A stretch of DNA of 64,000 nucleotides from Hybos culiciformis (GCA_964007475.1 OZ023273.1:138419308-138483307), one strand, 5' to 3'. Shown: positions 35,243 through 49,348, numbered from the stretch's first letter. The notes: generated by a model from the sequence alone, not told the origin. Numbers and translations: made by a program.

Positions 35243-38200
35243 TAATTTTTTTTTGGGCACTTATTGTTATTAAAAAATGGGAAATATCAAGAAAAACTAA
35301 AAACAATTAAAGGATTGTTGTTTTCTATATTAAAGATTGACGCATATTTGATAATAGTAAAGGAATTCCATGATCTTAATTAATGTATAAGTATTTTTGT
35401 AAAATTCAAATATAAAAAGAAAATAAATCATCAACAGCTTTGCAGAAATTTATTCAATCTTTGACAATATTCACGAACTATTTTTCAAATTAGCTCTTAA
35501 TCACATATGAATTAAATGCTTATTCATTTCCAGGGAATTGTAGCAAGAGTTTAAGAAATTTTTATAAATCTCTTGTGAAAGTAGGTATGTAAATTGTACC
35601 ATGAATCTGCAGGAAAGAGTTCTATTTTTTTTAAAAATTGATAATAGGTAATATGGTATATTATATGGCTTAACGCATGATATCGAATTTTTGTGCACTA
35701 CAGTTCATTATAAGTAGATTCCAATTTTGAAAGTTATCTTAATATCTGAGGAGAATTTTATTTCACTATGCAATTTTATTTCACCATGCAAATTTTAACC
35801 CCTATTTCGCCTATCCATGTATAATTTTTAAGTTTTTAGAAAAAAATCATGAGGTCTTACTTTGCTTCCTTTGATGACATAATAAGTCTAAGAAGGTTTT
35901 CTTGTTGGCCTAATAAGTCATACAAAAACATTGGCAATAGAAATATTAATTTAAAATCTTAAAAAAAATTTTAATTGTTTCTTCATATTTTAATTTAGTC
36001 TCAATACTTGTAATGTGTTCGTTCAAAAGGCCCGTATAATTTTTTTTATTTCGTCTATTGTGTTGAAATTAAAAAAATTTATTTCCAATAAATTTTTGTA
36101 ACTTTCATCAAAACTCTCAATGTTGTGTTTTTTTTTGCAATTCCATTATTTTAGATTCTTTCTAAGAATATTTCAGATGCAATGTTTTTATATATTTGTG
36201 ATTTATTATCTATGCAAAACTATACATACCATACAAAATATGTATTATTTCGAGGAAATGTAAAATAAATTCAGTAGAGTACAAATGTTATAAAACGCTA
36301 TACTGCTTTGTAAAAAAATACATAAATGTATAAATTTTTCGTTGTAACCTCAAATATATCTATGTTTTAAATTACAAATCATTAAATTTTTGTGTTGTTG
36401 TATGAAAAAAAATTATGATTACAAAATTTACTTTATTACATCAAGAATCTAAAATTTCAAGTTCCAACGATTTTCTATCAAAAATATCCATGAAGAATAT
36501 GAAGGAAGGGTAAGAATAATAATATTATTTTTAATATTTTTAACAATGTATTTTTCATGTTTTTTGAAAACTTTTATCAACATTTGAAATGTTATTTGCA
36601 ACAACTTTAATTTATTGGTAGACTGAATAAAACTATATGATGCAGTTGTACATACGTATACAATGTACATAAATCATAAATTTATAGTTTCAAAATTGGA
36701 AACATAGCGTTTTCTATTTTTAAGACATTTTTACAAGAATTTACTATGTCTCAAATATTTCTTTTTTAAGAAATGATAGTTTGACTTAAGTTTGGGCACT
36801 GCTAAGACTATGTGTACATTTTGTTTATTGAAATGGATTGTTTATCATCAAAATTTTCGAACTACAACAATTTTTAAATAAAAATCGAATTTTAAAAGTT
36901 TTATTTTCTAATTTATAAACCCAAGATAAATTGTAATTAAAAATTTGGGCTGTTTTTCATAAACAAAGAATAAATGAAAAAACAAACTTTGGACAGTATC
37001 ATATTGAATTTTTATGTTCCATTTTTTTTTTAGTTGGAAGACCAAGCATATTTTTTCAAAAAAGTTTTTTTTTAAATCAAATTAACTAATTCTAAAATGG
37101 ACTTTGAACTTTTTTTTGTCGTATAATTTCTGTACAGACAAAAAAAGCTGAAAAAATATTAAAAATATTTTTTTATACGTACTTACATACATATAAGAAA
37201 AAAAATAATAATAAAATAAATTATGCCATTTTAATGTATCGTTAAAAAGTTATAAAAACGCCTTGTCATAAATTATCCTTTTTTTCAAGGACGTTACACT
37301 TTTTGCTTTGAAGGAAGCTTCTTTCTATATTTTTTCCTCTATATACGTATGTGATGAAAATTTCTCCATAATATATTAAAATACATCTTTGAGAAGCTTT
37401 CCTCTAAATTTTCTTTTATTGGTGAAATATCTTCAAAAGGAGGCAAGTAAAAAGAAAATAAATATTTTATTTTTATAGAAATAAGGTTAATAAATTTATT
37501 CAAAAAAAACAACGAATATGGGATAGATTATTAATTTTATTAAGTCAACTGGAAAAATTATAATTTGGAAAAATTTGCACATAAATTAACAATCTTTGAC
37601 GGTTATTGTTATAGAGAATATCCTTATATCCTTATATTTTCCAATGAATTTTTTTTCTTATCTTTTTTGTTTACTATTATAATAAAAAATAGTCTTAATA
37701 AATTTTAGCCCATGATTTAGTATTACATCGGAGAATTGTATTCAAGGCGTTTAGTATATATAAAAAATAAAAATGCACATCAATTTAAATTGACAACTTC
37801 TTTATAGTGTGTTCGAATCAATCTGGCAATATTATATTAAGAAATTATATTATTTTATTTTATACTGAAACTTAATTCTGGAACAGGATGTAATAGTTAT
37901 TTTAGATGTAATTTGAAGGACAAAAGGAATTTAAGCAGTAAAATTATAAACTCATAATATTCTTTTTTGAATTCTATGTAGATTAAATGGATGTTTTAGC
38001 ATAATGGACTACATTATTTGCAAAAATATCTTCTAGCTATTCTTTAATTTAAGTATAAAAAAATTATTTAAATTATACCCTACAAGAGAAACAGCATAAC
38101 GAGCGTGATATTAGGAAATCTAGTGAGGAAAGTGATCTTTTAAATATTAATATTTTGCGAGAAGATAACGAAATACATAATATATGAATTAATTATATCC

Positions 38201-39989
38201 AGCATTACGTCTTTAACTTAGAAAATCTTATAATTGTTTGAATAATTTTTAGTACTGATAATATTTAGCACAAGAAAGAATACAATAAAAGTTTTTAGTA
38301 CATATCGGAAAAAAAACATGTATGATAATAATTATAAATAATAACCCACTTCTAAAGATAAAAATTCATTCGACTTGTGACTTCATTATTATAATTGTCT
38401 AGACGCATTATTGTCGCTAATAATAATAATAATTAATTATGTTTTAGAGATTTATTCAACAAATTTATGAATAATAATACTTATTCGTATTCCCTATTAT
38501 CTTAAATTAAAACATAAAACTTTATAAAGGTTTAAAGAAAAACATAATAAAAAGAATTATTTTAAGTTTAAAACATTATTAAAATTATTAAAAAGAACTA
38601 CAACTAATCAACTACTACTAATATTACTACTACTCGTGATATTTCAAATAATAAACATAGTTAAAATTAATTTAAATTCTAAATTATATGTTAATCAATT
38701 TTTCTTTTAATATTGTTAAAACTTATATTCAATTCATACAATGACTGGTTAAAATTTGACATATTTCCATTCTAGAAAATGTACCAATAGAAATCATATA
38801 ATGTCATGTAATATTTTCAAGAGTAAAGATATTATAATGTCATGATGCAAACTATTTGATATCTAGCCAAATAACAATGTGCATTAGCGGGACTAAGAAC
38901 CTAAAAATTTTAAGCCCCGGAAAAAACATTTTGTTCATAATAGAAAATGTATTAAATTAAAATTAATTTAAATTGATCGATCAACTTTTTTATCAGGAAA
39001 TGAGTAAAGAAAAAAATTTTGATGCGAATTTTAAAAATTTGAGCTCTGGGAAACAAAAATTAAAAAGAATCTTGATGTGTAATTCATATCAAATTTCACT
39101 TTTTCAAGTTTCAGTTTTTTTTCGCCATATAAAATTAACAATTTTTTTTTAACTTATATGTGTTAACTTCCATTTATGTTTTAATAACATAAAATCCAGT
39201 GCTTCTTTTTTTTTTGTTAATATCACGGATTTAATAATTTTTTGTTTTAAGTGTAATCTGACACTATTCTTTTAAAATTTCAAATATCATTTTGAGTACT
39301 CACAAAAATTCATATTCCAATTTTATTTTATTTAATTTTTTTTTTTAAATGTTTTTCAAAGTCCTGATAAAAACATCATAGTAGTAGAAAGCAAATAATA
39401 AAAAAAAAGGATGAATAAAGTACTTAAACAAAATCCTTAAGAGATTATACGTTCCACACAATTAAATTTATGGCTATAAAAAATTATTTTATTTTTTCTT
39501 TTTACTTTCAAGGACAATAATAATATCGAGATAAAGATGAATTGAATAAAATTATTAAATTATTTTATAGAATTAAATTTTTTTAAAGTAAAATAATAGA
39601 AAACAAAAATGAAATTTTAGTGAAATAGGGCTCATATCCGTTCGGGCATAATTTCCTCGACCCTTATTTCACTGAACGGAAATTTTTAGTAATAGTTCAA
39701 AAATTTAGTTTGTTAGTTTTTAATTCTTTTTAGCATATTTTTTATCAAAAACGATAAAAACGAACTAGGTATGTGTTTTCTAAATGGATTCAACTTTTTT
39801 TTAGTATTAAGACAAATCTTATTGAAAATTCTATATATACTTTATCGCTATAGTTAAAAGATCTGTTAAAAGGCTTCATTAACTTTATCATTTGTTTCTA
39901 TTTATGATTGAAACTTGTAAAAATCTTGGTTAAAAAAGATATTAGAATTTAATTTCCCAACTAAGTGGGAACAAATCTAGTATACAAAG

Positions 39990-40452
39990 AGTCTGTTCAC
40001 TTATTAGCGATTATTGAAAAAATTGCAATCGGATTTAATATTCCAGGTTTTTTAATTTGTGAACGACACGATTTTACTGCTGTTATTTAAAAAAATGAAA
40101 TAATTTTGTCCTAAATCCGTTCACAAATTCAATTTTACTTTTTCAAATTCTGCAAAGGGAAATTTTAAATTTCCCATAACAAACTAAATTTGTAGGTCTA
40201 CTTTTAAGTGAATTCAAAAACTAAAATTGTATAGAAAAGAAAAAAGCGGCAAAAATGGGTAAGAAAATTCGGTCGGTCACGTATTATTATAAGTTTTTGA
40301 TTTCAGTCAGCCAAATATTATTTTATAAGTAGTTGATTTAAGCAGATTATACAGAATGCAGAAAATTACGTCCTCAATTTATAAATTGTGACATTTGTTT
40401 TACAGAAAAGGGAGATTTCTTTTTTTTCAATCGTTTAATAAGTGAACAGACT
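39990..40452. mobile_element. Inverted-repeat MITE with 5-bp CAAAG duplication
   Basis: The ends AGTCTGTTCACTTATTA and its complement are inverted repeats, and CAAAG at 39985-39989 recurs at 40453-40457. The 463-bp body has no transposase. A 5-bp duplication does not assign it firmly to a superfamily. Confidence 0.75.
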
Positions 40453-41305
40453 CAAAGTTTTCTCTTTTTTTTTTATTCTGATTAAACAAAAAAACCTAAC
40501 CATTGTTGAAAATATTAAAAATATTCCACAAACATTTTCCAAATAATCACACAATTTTCAAATTCTTTTTCTTCAAACATAAAAGATAAGACGGAAAACA
40601 AAAAACGAAAAGAAAAATAAATAAAGAAATTGTAAAATTAATTTTAAATACAAAAAAAAAAAATTTTTTTTTTTTTAATCCACCATTAATATTTGATTTC
40701 CCCGAATATAATTGATATTTATCACAGTTTATTTTCTTTAAATTCTTATTCACAGATTTATTTATTTTTTTTTTGCAAAATAAATAATTAAGAATTTCCA
40801 AGGCATATATAAATACTTTTTTGATATTTTTTATTTTCTGATAGTATGAAAATATAAAGGAAACCAAAATCCTGCAGATAAAAATATTGAAAGTAAAACA
40901 TAAAAAAACATAAAGAGAAACGAAATCCTTTTGCGTGAATTTGTTTTTTTTTTATTTTTCTTTGGTTTGTTTTTCTCTCAACTTCCCACTTTAGCCATAA
41001 ATTAATTATAAAAATCATTTTCTTTGCAATTAAAAAGATATATTTTTTATCCTTAAATAGAAATATAAGATATTTACGTAATTTTTTATTTATTTTCATG
41101 GAAAGTTAATTAATTTTATCGAAATGCCAAAGCAATAAAATATAAATTTTCAAAGAATTTTGTTTTTTTTTGAATTTAATTTAATATTCTAATAATAATT
41201 TTTCATTTGATTCTTGTATAAAAATTTATAACGATAAGAATATCCGATTAATATATATACTTATTTTCAATATATATTTTAAAAGGATATCATTGAGAGC
41301 TAGCT

Positions 41306-41331
41306 AATTATTATTATTATTATTATTATTA
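41306..41331 (+). repeat. (ATT)n microsatellite
   Basis: About eight TTA/ATT units in a row. Confidence 0.85.
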
Positions 41332-41756
41332 ATATATTTTTTATTCAAATTGTTTGCTTTATTCATTCTTGCTTTATGCTTTAAGCGACTTACGAACTTA
41401 CTATACGGAATATACGGAAAAGATTTAAAAGTTACAAAAAAAAAAAAAAATTAAAAAAATTTACAAATTATAATTAAAAATTAAAATATATTCATTAACG
41501 TAAATATACTTCCCCTGCACTTCGATTGGCACTCTATAGTTGTTGTTATACAATGTTAAAGTTTTAATAAAATTATATAAAGTACAATATATAGCAATAA
41601 TTAATGTGTTGCAATTGAAAGAACAACGATACTATATAGAAAAATGACGGCAAAAATATTTCTTTTGATCTCTAATAGTACATAGTAGAATTTGAGATGC
41701 AGAAACTCCTCCAAATGAAAGCTTTGACATTTTAAAATTTCAAAATTACATCGGAA

Positions 41757-41781
41757 ATTATTATTATTATTATTATTATTT
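41757..41781 (+). repeat. (ATT)n microsatellite
   Basis: About eight ATT units followed by poly-T. Confidence 0.85.
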
Positions 41782-44094
41782 TTTTTAATAAAATAATGTG
41801 GATTTTTTTATGTGATTTTTTTTTTTTTTTTTTGTAAAATAATGTGAGTGCAACTTTTAGCTGTAAAATGTGCCAGGAATTTGTAATTTTACAACATAAA
41901 ACCATATGTATACAGTACATATATAGACCATTAATCCTTAAGTGAAAGAAAAAAAAAATGTTTTTTTTTTCTTCTTTTTGATGAAAATGCAAAGTGATAA
42001 ATTTATAAAAAGCTTTTTTTCTCGGTACCAAAAGAATTATTGCAATCACGTTTTCTAATAAAAAAATAAAAAATAAAAAGGAAAACTGTTTTTTTTTTCT
42101 TTACTACTCAACATAAAAAAAAAGTAAATAAAAATGTAGAAAATTTCCTGTAAAATTCTGTCCAGAAAATTTTCGAACAAATAAATATTCCATTTCCCAT
42201 ATTAAAAAAAAAAATTGTATCTCGTTGTTGAAAAAAAAAAAACAAAAAAAAAAAACAGATAAAATGAATAATTTTTTTCTTTTAGAATTTCCATTAATAT
42301 TGAACTTTTATTCTATATATTGTTAACGACATCAAATATGTAAAAGTGAAGTATTAGACGAACTAAATTATTTTTTTTTGTTTTCTGACATGAAAACAAA
42401 AAAAAATTGATGCAAAATATTCTGCAGATATTTTATTTAACAATAATGAAAAATTAGTATTACTTAAAAATAACAAAAAAAAAAAAACAAAAATTAGAAT
42501 ATTAGGTTAAAGGGAAAAAAAAAGTATGTATGTACAACATATGTGGCGCAGTTGAATAATACTTTGGATCATACTTACATAATTTAGTCAAGTGGCGACT
42601 AATTTAGTAGTCTGAACAATAATATTTTAGTCCAGTAGTTAAGTAAATGACTAAAATATTTATCTTGTTGGGTTGCCTGTTGCAAATACACTAGCTAGCT
42701 ACTAATGTACTATACAATTTAGTATACTTTAAAGTCCGAAAAATTTTTGATAGTTGGTACTGGACCATTCATAATTACTGGCACTTGACAAGAAGGAAAA
42801 CATTTTGGATAACCGGAATTTATATTTCTGTTTCTATATTTATTAATGTTCTACTACCAAAATATAAATACTACGGACCATTGAAATTGTTTAAAATAAT
42901 ACAGATACTTCCATTTTTTCTTTCTAATACTAAATGATAAAATAACCAGCTGTATAGTCAGTCTGACTTAAGAAAATATTATTAAAACTAGGAAAAATTT
43001 GGAGTTATAATGTATGAAGGTGTGACGGGCGTTAAAGTAATAAAATTAATATAACAAATACAGTTTATTTGAAGCCAAAAATTTGTATTGGGATAAAATA
43101 ATAAAAATTTATAAAAAAATTTGACATATTTTTGGATGATGTTCTATTGAATATCATCTTAGTAAACTTTTTTCATATTTCATCTATTAAGATTTTTGAA
43201 GTATATAAACTTGCTAAAATAATGTAAAACCAACCAGGATTTAAAAAGGATCAACAGATTCTTTAGCTGCATTATTTTATGTAAACAAAAATAAAAGTTA
43301 TGAAACCACTATATATTTCGTTAAAATTATAATTTAAGAATTTTACGTGGATGACCCTTTTTTTTAGTGTGCGTTATTATTATCTTTGAAATTTTTTATT
43401 TCTAATAATTTAACATTAAAAAAAATATTTTTCTACACTTTTGACCTAGTTTTTGTTTTAATATTTTTTTCCTCTAAAGTTTTGGAGTGATAAATATATA
43501 ACCAATATTTTTTCATCCATAAAGTACCATATTATTCATAAAATGATTTTTTTTTCACTTTTTTGGTGATGATTATATTCTCGAGGCAAATTGCATGTAC
43601 AGTTTTATGAAATATAGAACGTCAAAAACGCTAGAAAAAAAAAGATATATCTTGTAATGGATCTCTGTAGTTTAGAGTGGGTCTTACCACAGAGAAATAT
43701 AGTATACACAGAAGAACAATTTCATAAAACTCTTTTAAGTTCGAAACAACATAGTATTGCATAGATTTTGTTTCCAATAAGGAACTGAACGACAGCTGTT
43801 ACTTTAAAGAGGAATATTTTTTATGTTTATGTTTTTTATTGAATGATCGAATATTTGAACTTTTTTTGGTTCAGCCTTGTATTTAAGTTCAAAACTCCCC
43901 GAAATATCATAAAAAAAATTGTTTGACATTATATTATAGTCAACATTTTCCATAATGTTTTCAACTATCTCTCTAAATTAGCAATACTTATTACGACTGA
44001 ATTTATGTACGAGATTTTATTCAGATATAAATAAAAGATCCGGAAACCCGAATCAAATAACTATATATGTGTACTTGAAGACATCATTATATAA

Positions 44095-44843
44095 CATACT
44101 TGGCCAAACTGCGGCTCGCGAGTCGCATGCGGCTCTCGTTCTTCTTCACTGCGGCTCTAGCCACGTTCGAAAAAATATTGTTAAAAATTGATTTTAAAAA
44201 TTCGATTTATGAAATTTCTTATGTAATGACTGTATTCGTTGTCATATAATCGCGTTAAAAAAAAATTAGTGACGACTTTACATTTCCCAAGTATTTGTTA
44301 TCTGATAAACCTGCCGCAGAGATGGAACTAATAGAAATTCAGGAGGACCTGGGTTTAACATTCACCATAAATCATCACATCTCCAATAGAATTTTGGAAA
44401 TTTGTTGCTGAATCAAAATATCCTCTTTTAAAGAATGCAGCGTGTAAATTGATTTCGATATTTGGCACAAGATACTGCTGTGAATCTTTGTATTCAACAA
44501 TGACATTTATTAAAACGAAACATCGTTCCCAGCTAAAAAATTAACATTTAACTCAGCTTATTCGTACGACACTAACAAGTTATGAGCCATATTTTCAACG
44601 ATTCGCGGCCAAGATACAAACACATAAAACAACAGCATCTACTAGTAAAGAATAAAAATTTTCTATAAGCATTTTTAATGTATATAAATGTGTTTTTTTA
44701 AATAAATTATAAATGAAAATAAAGATAAATGAAAATGACAATAAAGACAGTTTACATATTTAAAACAATTTCTAATTGCGGCTCTCGACAATTTTGATTT
44801 TGGTAATTTCGGCTCCTGTCGGGAAAAAGTATGGCCACCCCTG
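44095..44843 (+). mobile_element. hAT element with transposase C-terminal remnant, 749 bp
   Basis: TTATATAA at 44087-44094 is repeated exactly at 44844-44851 (8-bp target duplication). The right end CAGGGGTGGCCATAC (complement) and the left CATACTTGGCCAAACTGCGG are imperfect inverted ends. On the + strand 44390-44640 still reads as a hAT transposase C-terminal dimerisation region: FWKFVAESKYPLLKNAACKL, then FGTRYCCESLYSTMTFIKTK, similar to GTF2I-repeat/EPM2AIP1-type hAT transposases (FGSTYLCES-like motif). A stop follows (near 44532) and the catalytic part is missing, so it is a deleted, non-autonomous copy. Confidence 0.85.
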
Positions 44844-44851
44844 TTATATAA

Positions 44852-45973
44852 GATCTCAATTTTGTTTTTAATTTTTTTTTATTTTATTTGCAAAATTTCA
44901 ACATACGATATTACTTATTTTATTAAATCTTATAATAATAATTATGTAAATAATTATATAATTATGACAATTCCGTAAAAGAAACATTATTTCATAAAAC
45001 GACTATATATTTGTTGTAAATATAGGTATATTTTGTGTTTTTAATTTAATTAAAATATTTATTTGCAATAAAATTTCTAATAATTGTACATTCGTAGGAA
45101 AGTTTGGAAAACATCTGAAAGTATAAGCAATGTAAAAGTACTTCATAATTTATGAGAACATTGACATTGAAAAACAAAAAATACAAATAAAAAAGTTATT
45201 TAAAATTTTGTTAGAGAAATTTTTTTGTTTTGTTAACAATCAAAGATTTATTATTCTATTAAAATTTTTTTTTTTTTTTTGATATTTAAAATACAATCTA
45301 TTTGTATAAAATATTTATTACTTTAAAATTTCTTTGAGCATATAAAATCATTGCAACTAAAAGAATTGCGAAGAGATTCGAATTAAAACAACACTTAAAA
45401 AAAATTAATTTCAAGGAAGAATAAATAAATTTACTCTCAAGCTTTATATTATTTACATCTGGCAAGTAAATCAGGCAATTAAGAACGTTTTAAAATGACT
45501 TGAGCAAGTGTAGTTATAGCCAAAACCCAAATTATGTTTACACCTTTACGGAACTAATTAAATTTATAATAATTAAAAAAAAATTCAGAGTCAAGGACAT
45601 AATGTCTCAGGGTTAAATTAATAATTAACTCTAAATAACTACTTAATTTCTTTTGTAATGAAATATTGAAGTTATGAGACATAATAAATAAAACGTTGTT
45701 AACATTAGTAAAATAATTAAAAAAAAAAGTAAAAAAATAAATAAATATTCTTGCTCAAGTAAAACAAACCTTGCTATTTTATATGTATTTACATTTTTTT
45801 AATACAGTAAATCAATTTTATTTTCTTTTTTCATATTCTTTTAAATATTTATTTTATGACTAGGTGTGTAATGAATTTGAATATCTTAATAAACAAGACA
45901 AAAATTAGATTGTTCCGAAATGAAGAAAAATAATAAACATTTTTTTAACTAAAATTAAATATGTGAGTGAGTT
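44852..45973. other. AT-rich non-coding stretch
   Basis: No gene, RNA or bounded repeat seen. Confidence 0.45.
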
Positions 45974-46376
45974 GAGTCTAGTCATACTATGGCGTATACC
46001 AGCGGTCGGCAAACTTTTTTGGTCGTGGGTAAAATTCGCCTAAGATGAGATTTTTTTTAACTTATAGGGGTCAGTGGCAATTTTATATGAAAGCAATTTA
46101 AAAAAAAATAGTTAAATCAAAAGTTGATTTATTTATTATCTAAGGCTTACAAAAACAATTGCTGGGAAAACTTTCTATTTTATATACAATTGTTGTAAAC
46201 AAAAAATTTTTATATGTAATTGTTGTAAGCAAAAACTATATTCATTGATTTGGGAACTACTTCAAAATTTCGAAGCGGGTAACATGAAATGATGCTTTGG
46301 GTCACCCCGTGACCCACGGGTCATAGTTTGCCGACCGCTGGCGTATACTATGAGTCTAGTCATACTATGGCGTATA
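45974..46376 (+). repeat. Direct repeat flanking hAT insertion
   Basis: The sequence GAGTCTAGTCATACTATGG plus CGTATA occurs on the left (about 45974-45998) and again at about 46352-46376, just beyond the right target duplication. This indicates a short tandem duplication of the target region before or after the transposon landed. Confidence 0.6.
46000..46340. mobile_element. hAT MITE, 341 bp, with 8-bp target duplication
   Basis: Perfect 15-bp inverted ends CAGCGGTCGGCAAAC, with GCGTATAC at both 45992-45999 and 46341-46348. Non-coding. The GTGACCCACGGGTC tract near the right end is GC-rich compared with the surroundings. Confidence 0.92.
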
Positions 46377-47414
46377 ATATAACTTATCATACTAATACGT
46401 TTTAATTGGCACAATTATGATTCTTGGATCAATTTCTGACATGTTATATTTTTTTTAATTTACCTGTATATAAATAATGAAAAATTCCTCGTACTAAAGA
46501 ATATTTTCAATTTTAGTAATAAAAGAGGAAACATAAATGTTTTTTAGTGTTAATTAATTAATTATCTACGTCCCTTTTTTAGAATCATCCTAATTAAATA
46601 AAAATAATATTACTTAAAGGTGTGTTTGAATTAATTTATGTGAAAAAAAAAATTACATTTATTGTTTATATAATGGTTGCCAGAATTTTAAAAATCAAAA
46701 ATAATCAGTGATGTAGCTTAAGCATTTTGTAGCATACCCGAGAAAATTTTTTAAAGATTAAATTCCACGATTTGTTGATTAAGAAATTAAGAAGAAAGAT
46801 TACAGCTTATCGTTATTAACTTCAAATACTTAATTTTTGTTTGTATTTTTTTTTATAATAAGTTTATAGTTCTGAGATTTCAGTTGCAATCTGCTGTTTA
46901 ACTTTCAAAGAAATTAGGTATTTTTCCATGAAAAATAAAAAAAATGATTGCAAAACGGTATCACACAGTCAAATATCTTATTTTAAAACTTTATAATTGT
47001 TATTTGCTGTATTATTAGAATAGAATCAGACTCTGGTGCTAATTACATACATAAAACTATTTTATACATGTAATAATTAAATTATGTAAATATTTATTTT
47101 AATGAAACTGGAATCCTTCACTGGTTAATAAGCACTGTAAATTCGATATGATTTGTTTATTTATTTTTCATAATGTCTGCTTATGAATTGTTTAAAGATA
47201 ATATATACCTTAAAGTTACTCATATAATTTACAGTGAATAAATGTACACCTAAATTACATAGGTCCACGTAAAAATTAGTCATCTATAATATTGCTTGAT
47301 TAGCTTGTATTTTGATTTATACATATTGTATAGATAACATTTTTTGGAACGTAGTTCCTTATCAGACGCTCTTGTGGAAAAATTTATTAAAAATTTTAAC
47401 GTTAAGTGTCGCTA
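46377..47414. other. AT-rich non-coding stretch
   Basis: Nothing supported in this stretch. Confidence 0.45.
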
Positions 47415-48106
47415 ATGCCTTGTTCACACTTCGCTAATTTAACATGTTCGAAAGGAGTTAAACATCTTTGGAAAATCAACCGTTCAGACCGTTCAGGCGA
47501 TATTTATGAAAAACGAAACATATTAATTTTATTGATTTTTTGTAAAAAGAATTTCTTAAAATTATTTCATAATTAATTAGAAAACTGAATTTATTTTTTT
47601 TTTGCTCCAGAAAGAATTGACTACGTCACAAAATAATTTTTTTGTTTCTTTTTCACAGCGTTTCTTTTGCATCGAAATTTGGTTTTGCTGCATTTTTCTG
47701 TCACAATCATGTTATAAAAAAAACAAAAGCAGTTGTTTGCAGTTGATTTTTTTGTTTTCAGTTAAAATTAGCTGTGAACGGGTTTCCGGAACATTCTTGC
47801 GGTATTAGCTGTGCTCAAGGCATTAGAACTCGCGCGTCATTTATCATGAGTGTATCTCCACCTTTATAAAATTTTAAAGTCAAAAATGGCATACCAAGTA
47901 AAAATTAATGCATACTGAATATTGCCTAACAAAATATTATTCAAAAATAACTCATTCATCCCTGAAAATTAACATGTTTTTGTAGAAACATGTTGAAGAA
48001 CGTGTTTCTGTTTTAATTTTTTTACTATGAAAAAACAACATCAAAAACACCAACGGAACATGTTCGTCGTCCGAACATGTTAAATTAGCTAGGTGTGAAC
48101 AAGCTA
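47415..48106. mobile_element. Composite inverted-repeat element containing a partial copy of the 25-kb family
   Basis: The outer inverted ends are CTTGTTCACAC..GCTAATTTAA and its complement, continuing to CATGTTCG. The inside (47508-47823) is nearly identical to 25345-25673, including the ATGCCTTGAGCACAGCTAAT right terminus of that family, but lacks its left terminus. A short hairpin CATGTTCG-TCGTC-CGAACATG lies near 48058-48079. No coding sequence and no clear target duplication. Confidence 0.65.
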
Positions 48107-49348
48107 TAACATATGATAAACAACAAAAAAATTTAAAAAAAATGTTTTTTTTTTTGTTGAAATTTTGAAATTTTTAAAAATTATTTAAATTCACTATTGA
48201 ATTTGAATGTTAAATTTAATTTAATTTTAAATATTTATTTTTTTTTTTAATATAAAACACAACAAAATAAATTTTCTTATTATTATACGATATTTTTTTA
48301 TTTTTTAAATAAAAAAAATAAACTCCCGTCGCTTAAAGCTTTTTTTTTTTTGGATATTTTTTTCTCTTTCAAATTGGAAGTTTCAAATTGGATATTTGTT
48401 TAACTTTTTGTTGTTGCTTGTCGCTTAGTGCAAAACAGTGGTTGACTTTTTTATGCTACAATGAAAATTTATTAAAATGCATACGGATTGATTGGGCATA
48501 CGTACGAATGAAATGAGAACTAACTTAAAAACTGGATTTTTTCATACAGTAAAAAAACTAACTAATAGCCTTTCCAAACTTATTTTCATATAATCTTATG
48601 ATACATTAAAGAAATCCGTTCGTGCTATAAAAAAAATTTAGGTATTTAAATATTTTTTAGTTATTTTAATAAATATTGTGTTCTTTGGTTTGCATTAATA
48701 ATTAATGGAAATAAAACAAAAATAATAGTAAACATCCAAAGAAATTTATAAAATTAAAATCAAAAATTCTATGTATCAAAGTTATCTATCAATATTATCT
48801 GTACAAAATAATTCCGATGTTTCACATCTATAAGTCCCGCCCGCCGGCTCTTGTGTTTTTTATTGAACTTTGTATGAAAATTGATAAACTTAAATTTTAT
48901 TTCAATTTATAAAATATTTATAAAATATTTATGAAATAAAATATTTAGAAAATATTAATTTTTTATTATTAACTAATTAATATTTTATAGTTCAAATCAA
49001 ATTTAGATTTTCATACTAATTTCAATGTAAATAAAAATCTTGTATAATTTTGTCAGTATTATTTTGCCAATATAAAGGCGCTATTCGGTACCAAGGCAAG
49101 TCAAGTCGTCTGCCGGCGTTAGATATTTCGATACTTTGCCATTTTGGCTATGATATTTGTTTTTTTTGTGTTGCAAACAACAAAAACAAAAAATTAAAAA
49201 TTAAATAAGTAAATTAACGATACCTGTTAATTTTTTAAAGTTTAAATAATGAGTCTACGCCGTCGCATTTTATATGATTTGATGAAAACTTAAATTTTAT
49301 TTGATTTTATAAAATATAAATAAAATATTTAGAAAATATTAATTTTTT
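48107..49348. other. AT-rich stretch with a local duplication
   Basis: About 48884-49048 is a second copy of the DNA that flanks the large element at 49349-51808 (left flank 49278-49348, right flank 51809-51900). A small GC-rich patch, CCCGCCCGCCGGC, sits near 48837. No gene seen. Confidence 0.6.

Larger units (their letters stand above)
34057..39984. other. AT-rich gene-poor stretch
   Basis: Nearly 6 kb of AT-rich sequence. Apart from the two low-confidence items listed inside it (34466-34525, 35075-35242), I see no exon, RNA gene or bounded element. Poly-A/T runs are abundant. Confidence 0.4.
40458..44086. other. AT-rich gene-poor stretch
   Basis: Long homopolymer runs and (ATT)n arrays. 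Minus-strand open frames here (for example 40547-41099 and 41732-42049) are Lys/Phe/Ile low-complexity and have no domain, so I do not call them genes. Confidence 0.45.

Noticed and set aside
40547..42049. Several minus-strand open frames of about 100 codons
   Set aside because: They are Lys/Phe/Ile-rich translations of poly-A/T tracts without domains or splice context.
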